Assembly: GCA_913061345.1 (NCBI GenBank)
Contig: CAJXTZ010000002.1
Span: 12,145-76,144, forward strand
Length of the DNA stretch: 64,000 bases
Direction: 5' to 3'
Origin: an uncultured Erythrobacter sp.
GTDB lineage: Bacteria; Pseudomonadota; Alphaproteobacteria; Sphingomonadales; Sphingomonadaceae
Position 1 is the first letter of the stretch. Every line of letters starts with the position of its first letter. Below the pieces are notes generated by a model. That model saw only the letters and a list, made by a program, of their open reading frames with translations. It did not search any database and had not been told where the DNA came from. The position numbers and the translations under genes were made by a program. Below are positions 27,502-36,910 of this stretch, piece by piece.

Positions 27502-28394
27502 TCGCTTTCTCTTGGATGGGCCGAGCGGTAAGCGTCCAGCATCTTTGCCGCGTCCACCTGGGTATAGATTTGCGTCGAGCCAAGGCATGCATGACCCAGC
27601 AGTTCCTGAAGGCTTCTCAGGTCTGCGCCAGCTCCCAGCAAATGCGTTGCGAAACTGTGCCGAAGTGCATGGGGCGTGGCGGTGGCAGGCAGGCCCAGCG
27701 CCTTGCGCGCCCGCGCCATCGCCTTTTGTATCATGCCTTGTGATAGTGGACCGCCCCGCGCGCCCCTGAATAGCGCCTCGCCCTTTTCGATAGGGTATGG
27801 GCAGGCTTCGGCATAGGCGGCAACGGCTTCCCGCACTATCGGTATGAGAGGCACGACGCGCTGTTTGTTACCCTTTCCGGTAACGACCAGCGTATCTCCT
27901 AAAGGCAGGTCAGCATTCGTGAGGGAAAGCGCCTCTGCGATACGCAGGCCAGCGCCGTACATAAGCAGCAGCACCGCCGCATCGCGTAGGCCGATCCAGT
28001 CCTCGGTTGCAGTGGATTGTACCATGGCGGCCAATCCGGTTGCTTCGTCCGGTGTAACCGGGCGGGGCAGACCTTTCTTCACGCGCGGTCCGCGCATTCG
28101 CGGCGCGGTTCCCGGTTCGGCGCCAACCTGTTCTCTCGCATAGCCGATAAAGCTTTTCAGAGCCGACAGTTCGCGCGCGGCAGAGACATTGACAATCCCC
28201 TCCGCCCGGCGCGCAGCGAGATGGCCGCGCAGATCGCGTGTCGAGATTGCTGCCACCGCATTCCAGTCCGACAAATCCAGCGCCAGCAGCAGTCGCTCAG
28301 CGGTCACAACATAGGCGCGCACGGTGTGCGGACTGCGTCGCCGTGCCGTCGCGAGATAATCGCGCCATTGGTGGAGAAGGGCAGACGCGCTCAT
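27498..28394 (-). CDS. xerC: tyrosine recombinase XerC-like
   Basis: 298 aa. N-terminal SAM-like DNA-binding domain (about 5-95), then the catalytic domain with Arg151, Lys174, His242-x-x-Arg245, His268 and nucleophile Tyr277, all in place. Xer recombinases resolve chromosome dimers at dif. The start ATG overlaps the hemW stop by 4 bases, so it is coupled to hemW. XerC is preferred to XerD on length and family resemblance only. Confidence 0.9.
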   Translation of the reverse strand: MSASALLHQWRDYLATARRRSPHTVRAYVVTAERLLLALDLSDWNAVAAISTRDLRGHLAARRAEGIVNVSAARELSALKSFIGYAREQVGAEPGTAPRMRGPRVKKGLPRPVTPDEATGLAAMVQSTATEDWIGLRDAAVLLLMYGAGLRIAEALSLTNADLPLGDTLVVTGKGNKQRVVPLIPIVREAVAAYAEACPYPIEKGEALFRGARGGPLSQGMIQKAMARARKALGLPATATPHALRHSFATHLLGAGADLRSLQELLGHACLGSTQIYTQVDAAKMLDAYRSAHPRESD

Positions 28395-29542
28395 GCCGAA
28401 ACCAGTTCGTCCGCCACCAGGTCGGGCAACAGGGCGTCCAGCAAGGGCATACCCGCAGGCGCAACGCCAATGCGCGGGCCATCTGCCCACACCAGTCCGA
28501 GGTCGACGAAGTGCAGCAATCTGTCGCGATTTGTTAGCCCGTCGGCATCGATTCCAAACCGTGAGGTGCACTTACGCAAATCGACTCCTTCGCGCAGTCG
28601 CAACCCCATCAGCAGGGCCTCGGACGCCTGCTCGGGCAGTCCCAACTCGCGCTCTTCCTTCAATCCGTGGCCATTGCGTGCAACAGCATCCAGCCAGTTC
28701 TCCGGCTTCCTGTGCCGCAAGGTTGCCATACCGCCTCGCCGTCCGTGCGCGCCGGGCCCGATGCCCGCGTAATCCTCGTACCGCCAGTAGGTGAGGTTAT
28801 GACGGCTCTCCTGGCCGGGGCGCGCGTGGTTGCTGATTTCATAGGCGGGGAGGCCGGCATCACGGGTCAATTCTCGCGTCACATCGAAAAGGTCTGCCGC
28901 AAAATCATCATCCAGCGGAATGAACCCGCCGCGCCGAACATCGCTGGCAAAGCGGGTGCCCGGCTCGATGGTGAGTTGGTAAAGCGAAAGATGCCCGGTG
29001 CCAAAACCCAACGCGCGTGAAAGTTGTTGTTTCCAATCGTGCTGCGTCTGGCCCGGCAGGGCATAAATCAGGTCGAAAGATACGCGCTCGAACACACTTT
29101 GCGCAGTTTCCAGCGCCTTTAACCCCTCGTCCACATTGTGCAGCCGACCAAGAAACCGCAGCGCCGAATCGTCCAGCGATTGCAGGCCGAGCGAAACGCG
29201 ATTGACGCCTGCCGTCGCCAGCGCTGCAAAATTTGCAGACTCCACCGAGGACGGATTGGCCTCCAGCGTGATTTCGATATCCGGCGCGAAACCCCACAAC
29301 TTCTGTGCCTCGACCAGCAAGGTTTCAACCAGCGCGGGCGGCATCAGTGACGGGGTACCGCCTCCGAAGAAGATCGAGTGCAGCGGCTTTCCGCCGGCAA
29401 CCCCTGCCTCGTGCCGCAGATCTGCCAGAAGCGCCGCTTGCCAGGCTTCCACATCCACCCGGGCGCGCACGTGCGAGTTGAAATCGCAGTACGGGCACTT
29501 CGCCAGACAGAAGGGCCAATGGATGTAAAGTGCGCGAGCCAT
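28391..29542 (-). CDS. hemW: heme chaperone HemW (radical SAM)
   Basis: 383 aa. The CxxxCxxC cluster motif binds a [4Fe-4S] with Cys12, Cys16 and Cys19 in F-C-L-A-K-C-P-Y-C. Family segments G-G-G-T-P-S, E-A-N-P and S-L-G-L-Q-S-L and a C-terminal HemN-type domain follow. HemW binds heme and hands it to respiratory enzymes; older annotation as coproporphyrinogen oxidase is misleading since the fourth Cys typical of HemN is not seen. The ATG at 29542 is chosen because it begins M-A-R-A-L-Y-I-H-W-P-F-C. Its stop overlaps xerC. Confidence 0.93.
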   Translation of the reverse strand: MARALYIHWPFCLAKCPYCDFNSHVRARVDVEAWQAALLADLRHEAGVAGGKPLHSIFFGGGTPSLMPPALVETLLVEAQKLWGFAPDIEITLEANPSSVESANFAALATAGVNRVSLGLQSLDDSALRFLGRLHNVDEGLKALETAQSVFERVSFDLIYALPGQTQHDWKQQLSRALGFGTGHLSLYQLTIEPGTRFASDVRRGGFIPLDDDFAADLFDVTRELTRDAGLPAYEISNHARPGQESRHNLTYWRYEDYAGIGPGAHGRRGGMATLRHRKPENWLDAVARNGHGLKEERELGLPEQASEALLMGLRLREGVDLRKCTSRFGIDADGLTNRDRLLHFVDLGLVWADGPRIGVAPAGMPLLDALLPDLVADELVSA

Positions 29543-29590
29543 GTTGCCTGTTTCAGCATGGGTTAACCGGCACAAGTCAAGTTAAGTGTT

Positions 29591-30124
29591 ATGAAAAAGG
29601 GTCGGGTCATTGGCATCGCAATCGCGGCTTTGGGATCAATATGTGCTGTCGCCTCGCCACTTTCGGCGCAGCACCGGGAAAGGATAAACCCCTTCGCGAT
29701 GGATCTGCTGGAGGAGCACAATCGGGCGCGCGCGCAAGTGGGCGTGGCGCGGCTGGAATGGAGCAGCCGCCTGGCCCGCGAGGCGCATGAATGGGCGCAG
29801 CATCTTGCCCGCGAAGGTCGCATGATCCATGCTAGTCGCGAACAGCGCGGCGGTAGTGGCGAGAACCTGTGGATGGGCTCGGCCGGATACTACGGCGCGG
29901 ATACCATGGTAGGCGGATTTCTGGCCGAGCGGCAGCATTTCCGCAACGGCGCTTTCCCGCAGGTATCCAGCACCGGCAACTGGCGAGATGTCGGTCACTA
30001 CACGCAAGTAATCTGGGGCAGCACGCGCGAAGTGGGTTGCGCCGTGGCGCGCGGGGGCGACAACGATTTCCTCGTCTGCCGATATTGGCCAGCAGGCAAT
30101 ATCTACAATCAGCGCGTGTTCTAG
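29591..30124 (+). CDS. secreted CAP/SCP domain protein
   Basis: 177 aa. A signal peptide (about 1-26, cleavage after S-A-Q) precedes an SCP/PR-1-like CAP domain: [18 protein letters not shown] and [10 protein letters not shown], in the family order, with the His and Glu positions that bind metal in CAP folds. Function in bacteria is uncertain. It lies on the opposite strand between rdgB and hemW: 48 bases from the hemW start and overlapping the rdgB stop by 4 bp. Confidence 0.9.
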   Translation: MKKGRVIGIAIAALGSICAVASPLSAQHRERINPFAMDLLEEHNRARAQVGVARLEWSSRLAREAHEWAQHLAREGRMIHASREQRGGSGENLWMGSAGYYGADTMVGGFLAERQHFRNGAFPQVSSTGNWRDVGHYTQVIWGSTREVGCAVARGGDNDFLVCRYWPAGNIYNQRVF

Positions 30125-30750
30125 CCGCCGAACTGGTCTGCCTTCAATTTCGCAAAGGCATCGGCGCGGTGGCTGATGCCGTGCTTTTCCTGCGGCTCCA
30201 GTTCGGCAAAGGTTTGTTCGCGGCCCACCGGTACGAACACCGGATCATAGCCGAAACCCATCGTGCCGCGCGGTGGCCAGGTCAGCGTACCATCGGCGCG
30301 GCCTTCATATACCGCGTGTTCGCCATCCGGCCATGCCAAGGCAAGGGTGCAGGAGAACCAGCAATCGCGTGGTGTCTCTGGCCCGTGCGCCTGCAACATA
30401 CCCTCTACTTTGCCCATCGCCATGTACCAGTCGCGGCCCGGTTTGCCTTCGAAGAACTGCCGCTCGGCCCAATCTGCGGTGTAGACACCGGGTCGACCAT
30501 CAAGAGCGGCAACCGACAACCCGCTGTCATCGGCGAGGGCGGGAAGGCCGGAAGCCTCCGCCGCCGCGCGCGCCTTTATCAATGCGTTCTCGACAAAGGT
30601 ATTGCCGGTTTCGGGAGGTTCGGGAAGGCCCAGCGATCCTGCCGATATGCAATCGAGCCCGTAAGGCTCCATCAGCTTGGCAATTTCCTTCAGCTTGCCC
30701 GCATTGTGCGTGGCAATAACCAGCTTTCCCGATCCCAGCTTCCGGCTCAT
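30121..30750 (-). CDS. rdgB: XTP/dITP pyrophosphatase (RdgB/HAM1)
   Basis: 209 aa. It hydrolyses deaminated purine triphosphates (ITP, XTP) to keep them out of nucleic acids. The core motifs [22 protein letters not shown], and [10 protein letters not shown] are intact, as is S-H-R-A near the end. The ATG at 30750 overlaps the rph stop (ATGA) and the gene overlaps the CAP gene tail by 4 bp. Confidence 0.95.
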   Translation of the reverse strand: MSRKLGSGKLVIATHNAGKLKEIAKLMEPYGLDCISAGSLGLPEPPETGNTFVENALIKARAAAEASGLPALADDSGLSVAALDGRPGVYTADWAERQFFEGKPGRDWYMAMGKVEGMLQAHGPETPRDCWFSCTLALAWPDGEHAVYEGRADGTLTWPPRGTMGFGYDPVFVPVGREQTFAELEPQEKHGISHRADAFAKLKADQFGG

Positions 30751-31460
30751 TTCACCGCTTCGTCCTGTGCCTTGAAGATTTCGGCGCAGCCCATTTGCGC
30801 AAGCCGAAGCAGACGCAGCAAGCCTTCTTCGTCGTAGGTCGCGCCTTCTGCCGTGGCCTGCACCTCTGCGATCTGACCGCCTTCGATCAGCACGAAATTG
30901 GCATCGGCGTCGGCATCCGAATCCTCGATATAGTCGAGGTCCAGAACCGGCGTGCCCTTGTGAATGCCGCAAGAAATAGCGGCAATCTTGGCCGTCAGCG
31001 GATCGTCCTTAATGGTACCCGATTCCATCAGCTTGTTCACGGCGAGACGCAAAGCAACCCACGCGCCAGAGATGGAAGCGGTCCGCGTACCGCCATCGGC
31101 CTGTATCACGTCGCAATCCAGCGTTATCTGCCGCTCGCCCAGCTTTTGCATATCGCATACGGCGCGCAAGGATCGACCGATAAGGCGCTGTATTTCTTGC
31201 GTGCGTCCGCTCTGCTTGCCCTTGGCAGCTTCCCGGTTCCCACGCGTGTGAGTAGCGCGGGGCAGCATGGAATATTCGCCGGTGACCCAGCCCTGGCCTT
31301 TGCCGCGCAGCCACGGCGGAATACGCTCTTCTACACTGGCGGTGCACAGCACGCGGGTCTCGCCAAAGCTGATCAGGCAGCTGCCTTCAGCGTGCTTGGT
31401 AAAGCCGGTTTCGATGGTGATGGCGCGCATTTCGTCTGGCGCACGGCCGGAAGGTCGCAT
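30747..31460 (-). CDS. rph: ribonuclease PH
   Basis: 237 aa, the standard RNase PH length. It trims tRNA 3' ends by phosphorolysis. Key segments: [21 protein letters not shown], and [15 protein letters not shown] box lies 7 nt ahead of the ATG at 31460; a longer in-frame extension is not used because it lacks protein-like sequence. It is divergent from hrcA, with 58 bases between the starts. Confidence 0.96.
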   Translation of the reverse strand: MRPSGRAPDEMRAITIETGFTKHAEGSCLISFGETRVLCTASVEERIPPWLRGKGQGWVTGEYSMLPRATHTRGNREAAKGKQSGRTQEIQRLIGRSLRAVCDMQKLGERQITLDCDVIQADGGTRTASISGAWVALRLAVNKLMESGTIKDDPLTAKIAAISCGIHKGTPVLDLDYIEDSDADADANFVLIEGGQIAEVQATAEGATYDEEGLLRLLRLAQMGCAEIFKAQDEAVK

Positions 31461-31518
31461 GTATTTCTCCGATGGGATGTTTGCGCCAGACGCCCTAGCG
31501 ACTAGATAAGGTGCTGTC

Positions 31519-32562
31519 ATGGCTTCTCCACCGATCAATGAACTGACCAGCCGCGCACGGGAGATATTCCGCCTCGTGGTGGAAGATTATCTCGCCAGCG
31601 GACAACCGGTGGGTTCGAAAACGATCGCGCAGCGGGGCGAAGTCGATCTTTCCCCTGCCTCGATCCGTTCGGTGTTGAGCGAGTTGGAAAGCTTCGGCTT
31701 GCTCGCTGCGCCGCACACCAGCGCAGGGCGGCTGCCAACCGATCTTGGCCTGCGCCTGTTCGTGGACGGTATCATGCAGGTGGCAGAACCCACGCAGGCA
31801 GAGCGCTCCGCCATTGAAACGCAGCTTGGCCAGCCCGGTCCGATAGAGGAGGCGCTGGCCAACACCAGTTCGCTGCTTTCCAACCTTTCCGGCGCAGCGG
31901 GCATGGTAATGGTGCCGCAGCGAGAAGCGCAGCTATCACAGATCAACTTGGTGCCACTGGACGATCGCCGCGCCTTGGCCGTTCTGGTGGGGGAAGACGG
32001 GCATGTCGAGAACCGCGTACTCGATCTCGACGGTCCCGTTTCACCCAGCATCCTGCAAGAAGCGAGCAACTATATCTCCGCCCGTCTGCGGGGACGCACG
32101 CTGGCAGAGGCGGCAAAGGCAATGCAAGCCGACATAAATTCGGGCAAAAGCGAACTGGATGAGGCGAGCCAGCGTCTGGTGGAAGCCGGTATAGCAACGT
32201 GGAGCGAAGACGCGGCCAAGCGCCCGGTGCTGATCGTGCGCGGGGCATCCAATCTTATCGACGAAAGCGCCGCGACGGATCTGGAACGTGTGCGTCAATT
32301 GCTCGATGACCTTGAAAACAAGCAATCGGTGGCGCAATTGCTCGACAGCGCGCGGCAGGCGGAATCGACCCGCATCTTTATCGGTGCGGAAAATCGACTG
32401 TTCGCGCTTTCCGGCTCGTCCGTCATTGCCGCGCCCTATCGCGATCGAGAGGGTAAAGTGGTTGGCGTGCTGGGTGTGATCGGACCGACGCGGTTGAATT
32501 ACGCGCGCGTCGTTCCCATGGTGGACTTCACCGCCCATTCCCTGGGCAAGAGATTTGGTTAG
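31519..32562 (+). CDS. hrcA: heat-inducible transcription repressor HrcA
   Basis: 347 aa. An N-terminal winged helix ([15 protein letters not shown] and G-S-K-T-I-A) and a C-terminal ligand/effector domain with [14 protein letters not shown]. HrcA represses groESL and related genes via the CIRCE element; I found no CIRCE in this window, so its target here must be elsewhere. It is followed 8 bp on by grpE, the classical hrcA-grpE order. Confidence 0.95.
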   Translation: MASPPINELTSRAREIFRLVVEDYLASGQPVGSKTIAQRGEVDLSPASIRSVLSELESFGLLAAPHTSAGRLPTDLGLRLFVDGIMQVAEPTQAERSAIETQLGQPGPIEEALANTSSLLSNLSGAAGMVMVPQREAQLSQINLVPLDDRRALAVLVGEDGHVENRVLDLDGPVSPSILQEASNYISARLRGRTLAEAAKAMQADINSGKSELDEASQRLVEAGIATWSEDAAKRPVLIVRGASNLIDESAATDLERVRQLLDDLENKQSVAQLLDSARQAESTRIFIGAENRLFALSGSSVIAAPYRDREGKVVGVLGVIGPTRLNYARVVPMVDFTAHSLGKRFG

Positions 32563-32570
32563 CGAGACAG

Positions 32571-33152
32571 ATGAGCGACAATGAAAATGGCCGCGACGAA
32601 GCGGTTGACAAGGAACTTGAAGGCGTACCCGAGGAACTCCTGTCGGACGACGAGGACACCGAGGACGAAGGCCAGGATTTCGAGACGGAACTGGCGCGTT
32701 TGCGCGAAGATCTGGAAGCTTCGAAGCAGGAAACGCTTTATGCCAAGGCCGAAGCGCAGAACCAGCGCCGTCGCCTCGAGAAAGAGGTTCAAGACGCACG
32801 CGCCTATGCAGCCACGGGCTTTGCCCGCGATATTCTGAGCGTGGCGGATAATCTAGCGCGGGCGATTGACGCCATTCCCGAAGACCTGCGCGAAGACAGC
32901 AAGTTCAAGGGTCTTGTTGCCGGTATCCAGGCCACCCAGCGTGAACTGGACAAGGTCTTCACCCAGAACGGCATCACGCGTATTGCCGCCATGGGCCTGC
33001 CGCTGGACCCGAACCAGCACCAGGCCATGATGGAAGTCCCCACCGATGATGCCGAACCGGGCACCATCGTGCAGGAAATGCAGGCAGGCTACATGATCAA
33101 GGATCGGTTGTTGCGCGCCAGCATGGTTGGTGTGGCCAAAAAGCCTGACTGA
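32571..33152 (+). CDS. grpE: nucleotide exchange factor GrpE
   Basis: 193 aa. A long acidic, charged coiled-coil N-terminus (about residues 30-85) is followed by the compact C-terminal beta domain with G-L-P-L-D-P-N-Q-H-Q-A-M and L-L-R-A-S-M-V-G-V. It releases ADP from DnaK. It follows hrcA by 8 bases and belongs to the dnaK chaperone system whose genes lie 2 kb on. Confidence 0.95.
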   Translation: MSDNENGRDEAVDKELEGVPEELLSDDEDTEDEGQDFETELARLREDLEASKQETLYAKAEAQNQRRRLEKEVQDARAYAATGFARDILSVADNLARAIDAIPEDLREDSKFKGLVAGIQATQRELDKVFTQNGITRIAAMGLPLDPNQHQAMMEVPTDDAEPGTIVQEMQAGYMIKDRLLRASMVGVAKKPD

Positions 33153-33223
33153 AGCAGCAAGAGCGGAACCAGCACGTCGGTCTGATCGTAACCCCTTGGA
33201 CACAGGGGCAAAGGAGACCGAAC

Positions 33224-33511
33224 ATGAAGAAGTTTTTGATCGCGCCCGCACTGCTTGCGTCGAGCCTTGGGCTTGGCGCTTGCGCAGAGAATTATGCTGT
33301 TGAAGGCGGCTTGGCCGGTGCTGCCGCCGGTGCAGGCGCCGCCGCCCTTCTTGGCGAAGACATCGAGACTTACGCTTTGGCTGGCGCTGCCATTGGCGGG
33401 GTGATCGGCTACGTCTCCGACAAGGATGACGATTGTGACGGTTATTATGGTGATGGGCGTTATGTCGATGACGACTGTCGTTACGACGACGATTACCAGC
33501 GCTATTTCTAG
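33224..33511 (+). CDS. small lipoprotein with glycine-zipper segment
   Basis: 95 aa. Lipobox with Cys20 (L-G-A-C). The mature part has an A/G-rich glycine-zipper stretch ([12 protein letters not shown]) and a second G-G-V-I-G-Y block, then an Asp/Tyr-rich tail. Proteins of this shape associate with or insert into the outer membrane. An AGGAG site stands 7 nt upstream. Function unknown. A strong hairpin follows at 33543. Confidence 0.78.
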   Translation: MKKFLIAPALLASSLGLGACAENYAVEGGLAGAAAGAGAAALLGEDIETYALAGAAIGGVIGYVSDKDDDCDGYYGDGRYVDDDCRYDDDYQRYF

Positions 33512-33542
33512 AGCCGGACACCGTCAGTCTGACGAAATATCA

Positions 33543-33571
33543 GGGCGTCGTCACTTCGAGTGACGGCGCCC
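33543..33571 (+). terminator. hairpin terminator after the lipoprotein gene
   Basis: A 12-bp stem, GGGCGTCGTCAC paired with GTGACGGCGCCC (one G-U pair), and a 5-nt loop, 32 bases after the stop codon. No clear U run follows, but the stem is strong and lies between convergent genes. Confidence 0.55.
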
Positions 33572-33670
33572 CTCGTCAATACAACAACGCTTTGTTCATT
33601 CCACTGGCGGTCCGTGGGCCGGTGATCCCGGTACGGGTTTTCAAATTTCTCGGCTGCCTCGCGACGGCAC

Positions 33671-34195
33671 TTACGCGGCGGGTGATGGAGCCGTATCGGT
33701 TGCTCCCGGAAAATTCACCAGTACATCATATGCAGCCGGATCGGCCACGCCCGCCAGCTTGAAGCCGTTGCGAAGCAAAAACGCATGTTCAACGATCCGC
33801 GCCTGTTGTTCGATACCATATTTGTCCAGCGGGCATCCGGGTTTGAGCGTGTAATCGTATTTCGCCCAGGGCATCCGGTTAAGCACTAGATACCAGTCAC
33901 CGCGTGTCTGCGTCTGCCACACATGGGTCATCTCGTGGATAAACAGTGCCTGTCGCCTGACCGGCGCGGCGGCGAAATCCTCGCAGTAGGCCTCCCCCGC
34001 CGGGTGAAAATGTATATGGCCTTTCGGGGCCATCGTGATGCGTTTCGGCTGGAAAAAGGCCCACTTTCGGCGCCTGATCCGAACCTTGGCATAATCGATG
34101 GCGTTGCCGAACATGCTGCGGGCGAGCGCGACCTCCCCCTTGCGCAGTGGTCGCTCACCACCAACGGGGCAGGAGGTCGCATTCGTGTCGCTCAT
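33671..34195 (-). CDS. zinc-metallopeptidase-like protein ('vgr-related')
   Basis: 174 aa, no signal peptide. An H-E-M-T-H motif at 87-91 fits the HExxH zinc site of gluzincins, followed by V-W-Q. The family is common in sphingomonads and is often labelled 'vgr related protein', though it has nothing visible of a VgrG. Sequence and metal site make peptidase activity possible but unproven. It is downstream of the copper chaperone on the same strand with a 21-base gap. Confidence 0.75.
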   Translation of the reverse strand: MSDTNATSCPVGGERPLRKGEVALARSMFGNAIDYAKVRIRRRKWAFFQPKRITMAPKGHIHFHPAGEAYCEDFAAAPVRRQALFIHEMTHVWQTQTRGDWYLVLNRMPWAKYDYTLKPGCPLDKYGIEQQARIVEHAFLLRNGFKLAGVADPAAYDVLVNFPGATDTAPSPAA

Positions 34196-34216
34196 GACAG
34201 ACTTAGGCCAACGGTC

Positions 34217-34726
34217 TTACTGCTCGTCGCTGACCGGCGCGTCACCCGCCGCGCGTATCGCGACCGGGAAGCTGCACTTGTCGCCGCGTACGTCCGTAAG
34301 CGTGACTTCCCCCTCGCTGCCTGCCGCCATATCGGCGGGCAGGCCCATCACCATCACGTGCTTGCCGCCGGGCGAAAAGCTCAGCGTCTCGCCGGGCTCG
34401 ATTGACTGCTGGATAAGCTCCTGCATATCCATCTTCCGGCTCCACTCCGACGTCTCATGCAGCATCGCGCTCTGCGCGCCAAGCAGATCGGCGCTGCGGA
34501 TCGTCCAGGGCTGGGCGGTGGTGTTGGCGACGGTGAAATAGGCAGCCGCAGGGTTACCTTCGACCGCAGGCAGCGAAAGCCAGCCGTCAGTCACTTCGAT
34601 ACCCGGCACGCAATCGGTATCTGCGACAACCTCGGCCTCATCCGCAGTATTGTCTCCGCAGGCGGCGGTGCCGAGCACGAGACCCAGAGCCGCGGTGGAT
34701 GCCAAAATACGCTTGCTATTCATCAT
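34217..34726 (-). CDS. PCu(A)C-type copper chaperone
   Basis: 169 aa from the ATG at 34726; a second ATG directly follows, and AAGGGG is better spaced from it. Signal of lipoprotein type with Cys23. The copper-site pattern is present: M-L-H-E-T-S near the middle and H-V-M-V-M-G-L further on, matching H-M-x10-M-x21-H-x-M roughly. PCuAC proteins carry Cu(I) to cytochrome oxidase assembly in the periplasm. It stands upstream of the metallopeptidase-like gene and divergent from dnaK; its start is 45 bp from the dnaK promoter. Confidence 0.88.
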   Translation of the reverse strand: MMNSKRILASTAALGLVLGTAACGDNTADEAEVVADTDCVPGIEVTDGWLSLPAVEGNPAAAYFTVANTTAQPWTIRSADLLGAQSAMLHETSEWSRKMDMQELIQQSIEPGETLSFSPGGKHVMVMGLPADMAAGSEGEVTLTDVRGDKCSFPVAIRAAGDAPVSDEQ

Positions 34727-34770
34727 AAACCCCTTCGAAAGAACGGGCGGATTTCTAGAGTGCGCAGTCC

Positions 34771-34798
34771 CTTGTGCCAAGCGAAAGCGCACCTATAT
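34771..34798 (+). promoter_or_regulatory. RpoH (sigma-32) promoter of dnaK
   Basis: CTTG (34771-34774), a 17-bp spacer, then CCTATAT (34792-34798). This equals the alphaproteobacterial RpoH consensus CTTG-N17-18-CYTATNT. It lies 99-127 bp upstream of the dnaK ATG in the divergent dnaK/copper-chaperone region, so dnaK and likely dnaJ are heat-shock controlled by RpoH rather than by a CIRCE element. Confidence 0.8.
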
Positions 34799-34897
34799 CC
34801 GCCCTCGATACACAGCTTTTATCGAGTTGCGGCATGGGTCTTGCCAGTCATGGGAGGCCGAACGCGCAACGTCCAACTTTGAAAGAGATGGGGAATT

Positions 34898-36835
34898 ATG
34901 AGTAAGATTATCGGTATCGACCTTGGCACCACCAACAGCTGCGTCGCCGTGATGGAAGGCGGCAAGCCCAAGGTTATCGAAAATTCCGAAGGCGCGCGCA
35001 CGACGCCGTCTATCGTGGCATTCACCAAGGATGACGAGCGCCTGATCGGCCAGCCGGCAAAGCGCCAGGCCGTCACCAATCCCGACAACACGCTGTTTGC
35101 CATCAAGCGACTGATCGGTCGCCCGTTCAACGATCCGACCACCAAGAAGGACATGGATCTCGTTCCTTACGACATCGTCAAGGGCAAGAACGGCGATGCG
35201 TGGGTCGAAGCGGGTGGCGAAGAATATTCGCCCAGCCAGATTTCCGCCTTCATCCTGCAGAAGATGAAGGAAACCGCTGAGAGCTATCTTGGCGAAACCG
35301 TTTCCAAGGCCGTGATTACCGTTCCGGCCTACTTCAACGATGCGCAGCGCCAGGCGACCAAGGACGCCGGCCAGATTGCCGGTCTTGAAGTGGAACGCAT
35401 CATTAATGAGCCTACCGCAGCGGCGCTGGCCTATGGCATGGACAAGGACGATGGCAAGACCATCGCCGTTTATGACCTTGGCGGCGGCACGTTCGACGTT
35501 TCCGTTCTGGAAATTGGTGACGGCGTTTTCGAGGTGAAGTCCACCAATGGTGACACCTTCCTGGGCGGTGAGGATTTCGACAACGTGATTGTCGACTATC
35601 TGGCCGAGCAGTTCAAATCGAAGGAAAACATGGACCTGAAGACCGACAAGCTCGCTCTTCAGCGTCTGAAGGAAGCTGCCGAGAAGGCCAAAATCGAGCT
35701 TTCCAGTTCGCAGACCACGGAAGTGAACCTGCCCTTCATCACCGCGCGCATGGAAGGTGGCTCGTCCACCCCGCTGCACCTCGTCGAGACGATCAGCCGT
35801 TCCAAGCTGGAGCAGCTTGTCGGCGATCTGATCAAACGTACGCTGGAGCCTTGCAAGAAGGCACTGGCCGATGCCGGCGTCGACAAAAGTGGCATCGACG
35901 AAGTGATTCTGGTCGGCGGTATGACCCGCATGCCCAAGGTACGCGAAGTCGTGGAAGAATTCTTCGGTTCCAAGCCGCATACCGGCGTGAACCCCGATGA
36001 AGTCGTGGCCATGGGTGCCGCCATTCAAGCCGGTGTCCTGCAGGGCGACGTGAAGGATGTGCTGCTGCTGGACGTTACCCCGCTCTCGCTGGGTATCGAA
36101 ACACTGGGCGGCGTGTTTACCCGCATGATCGACCGCAACACCACGATCCCGACCAAGAAGGCACAGGTCTATTCCACCGCCGAGGACAACCAGAGCGCTG
36201 TGACGATCCGTGTGTTCCAGGGCGAGCGTGAGATGGCGGCCGACAACAAGATGCTCGGCCAGTTCGACCTCGTTGGTATTCCGTCCGCACCGCGCGGCGT
36301 TCCGCAGATCGAAGTGACTTTCGATATCGATGCCAACGGCATCGTGAACGTGTCCGCCAAGGACAAGGGCACGGGCAAGGAACAGCAGATCCGCATCCAG
36401 GCATCGGGTGGCCTTTCGGACACCGATATCGATCAGATGGTTCAGGACGCCGAGAAGTTCGCCGACGAGGACAAGAAGCGCCGCGAGGCCGCCGAAGTCC
36501 GCAACAATCTCGACAGCATGGTCCACTCGACCGAGAAGCAGCTGGAAGAGAACGGTGACAAGGTCGACGCCAGCCTGAAGGGCGAAATCGAAACCGCCGT
36601 TTCGGAGGCCAAGGAGGCTCTTGAAAGCGACGATCTCGACGCAATGAAGGCCAAGAGCGATGCCTTGACACAGGTTGCCATGAAGATGGGCCAGGCCATC
36701 TACGAACAGGATCAGGCGACCGGCGCAGATGCCGCTGCCGATGCCGCGGCATCTGAAGATACCGCTTCTCCCGCCGAGGAAGAAGAGGTCGTCGATGCCG
36801 AGTTCACCGAAGTGGACGACGAAAACAAGTCCTGA
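34898..36835 (+). CDS. dnaK: chaperone DnaK (Hsp70)
   Basis: 645 aa. ATPase domain with [11 protein letters not shown] and [10 protein letters not shown], the linker and substrate-binding domain, and an acidic lid ending. It folds and protects proteins in the cytoplasm with DnaJ and GrpE. An RpoH promoter lies upstream and dnaJ 76 bases downstream, separated by a hairpin. A clear AAAGAGATGGGG site precedes the ATG. Confidence 0.98.
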   Translation: MSKIIGIDLGTTNSCVAVMEGGKPKVIENSEGARTTPSIVAFTKDDERLIGQPAKRQAVTNPDNTLFAIKRLIGRPFNDPTTKKDMDLVPYDIVKGKNGDAWVEAGGEEYSPSQISAFILQKMKETAESYLGETVSKAVITVPAYFNDAQRQATKDAGQIAGLEVERIINEPTAAALAYGMDKDDGKTIAVYDLGGGTFDVSVLEIGDGVFEVKSTNGDTFLGGEDFDNVIVDYLAEQFKSKENMDLKTDKLALQRLKEAAEKAKIELSSSQTTEVNLPFITARMEGGSSTPLHLVETISRSKLEQLVGDLIKRTLEPCKKALADAGVDKSGIDEVILVGGMTRMPKVREVVEEFFGSKPHTGVNPDEVVAMGAAIQAGVLQGDVKDVLLLDVTPLSLGIETLGGVFTRMIDRNTTIPTKKAQVYSTAEDNQSAVTIRVFQGEREMAADNKMLGQFDLVGIPSAPRGVPQIEVTFDIDANGIVNVSAKDKGTGKEQQIRIQASGGLSDTDIDQMVQDAEKFADEDKKRREAAEVRNNLDSMVHSTEKQLEENGDKVDASLKGEIETAVSEAKEALESDDLDAMKAKSDALTQVAMKMGQAIYEQDQATGADAAADAAASEDTASPAEEEEVVDAEFTEVDDENKS

Positions 36836-36859
36836 TCGGAAACATGATGGACAAACCAG

Positions 36860-36890
36860 CCGCCACCGACGCAACCCGCGCCGGTGGCGG
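36860..36890 (+). other. hairpin between dnaK and dnaJ
   Basis: A perfect 9-bp stem CCGCCACCG/CGGTGGCGG with a 13-nt loop in the 75-base dnaK-dnaJ gap. No T run follows, so it need not stop transcription; it may partly attenuate dnaJ, protect the dnaK message end or be a processing site. Confidence 0.5.
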
Positions 36891-36910
36891 TGAGGTTTGG
36901 GGGTTCACGA

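Noticed and set aside
28391..29542. oxygen-independent coproporphyrinogen oxidase (HemN)
   Set aside because: The cluster motif is CxxxCxxC without the extra Cys of HemN, and the neighbourhood with rdgB/rph is that of HemW.
34793..36874. 693-codon minus-strand frame
   Set aside because: Antisense to dnaK; dnaK codon structure produces this.
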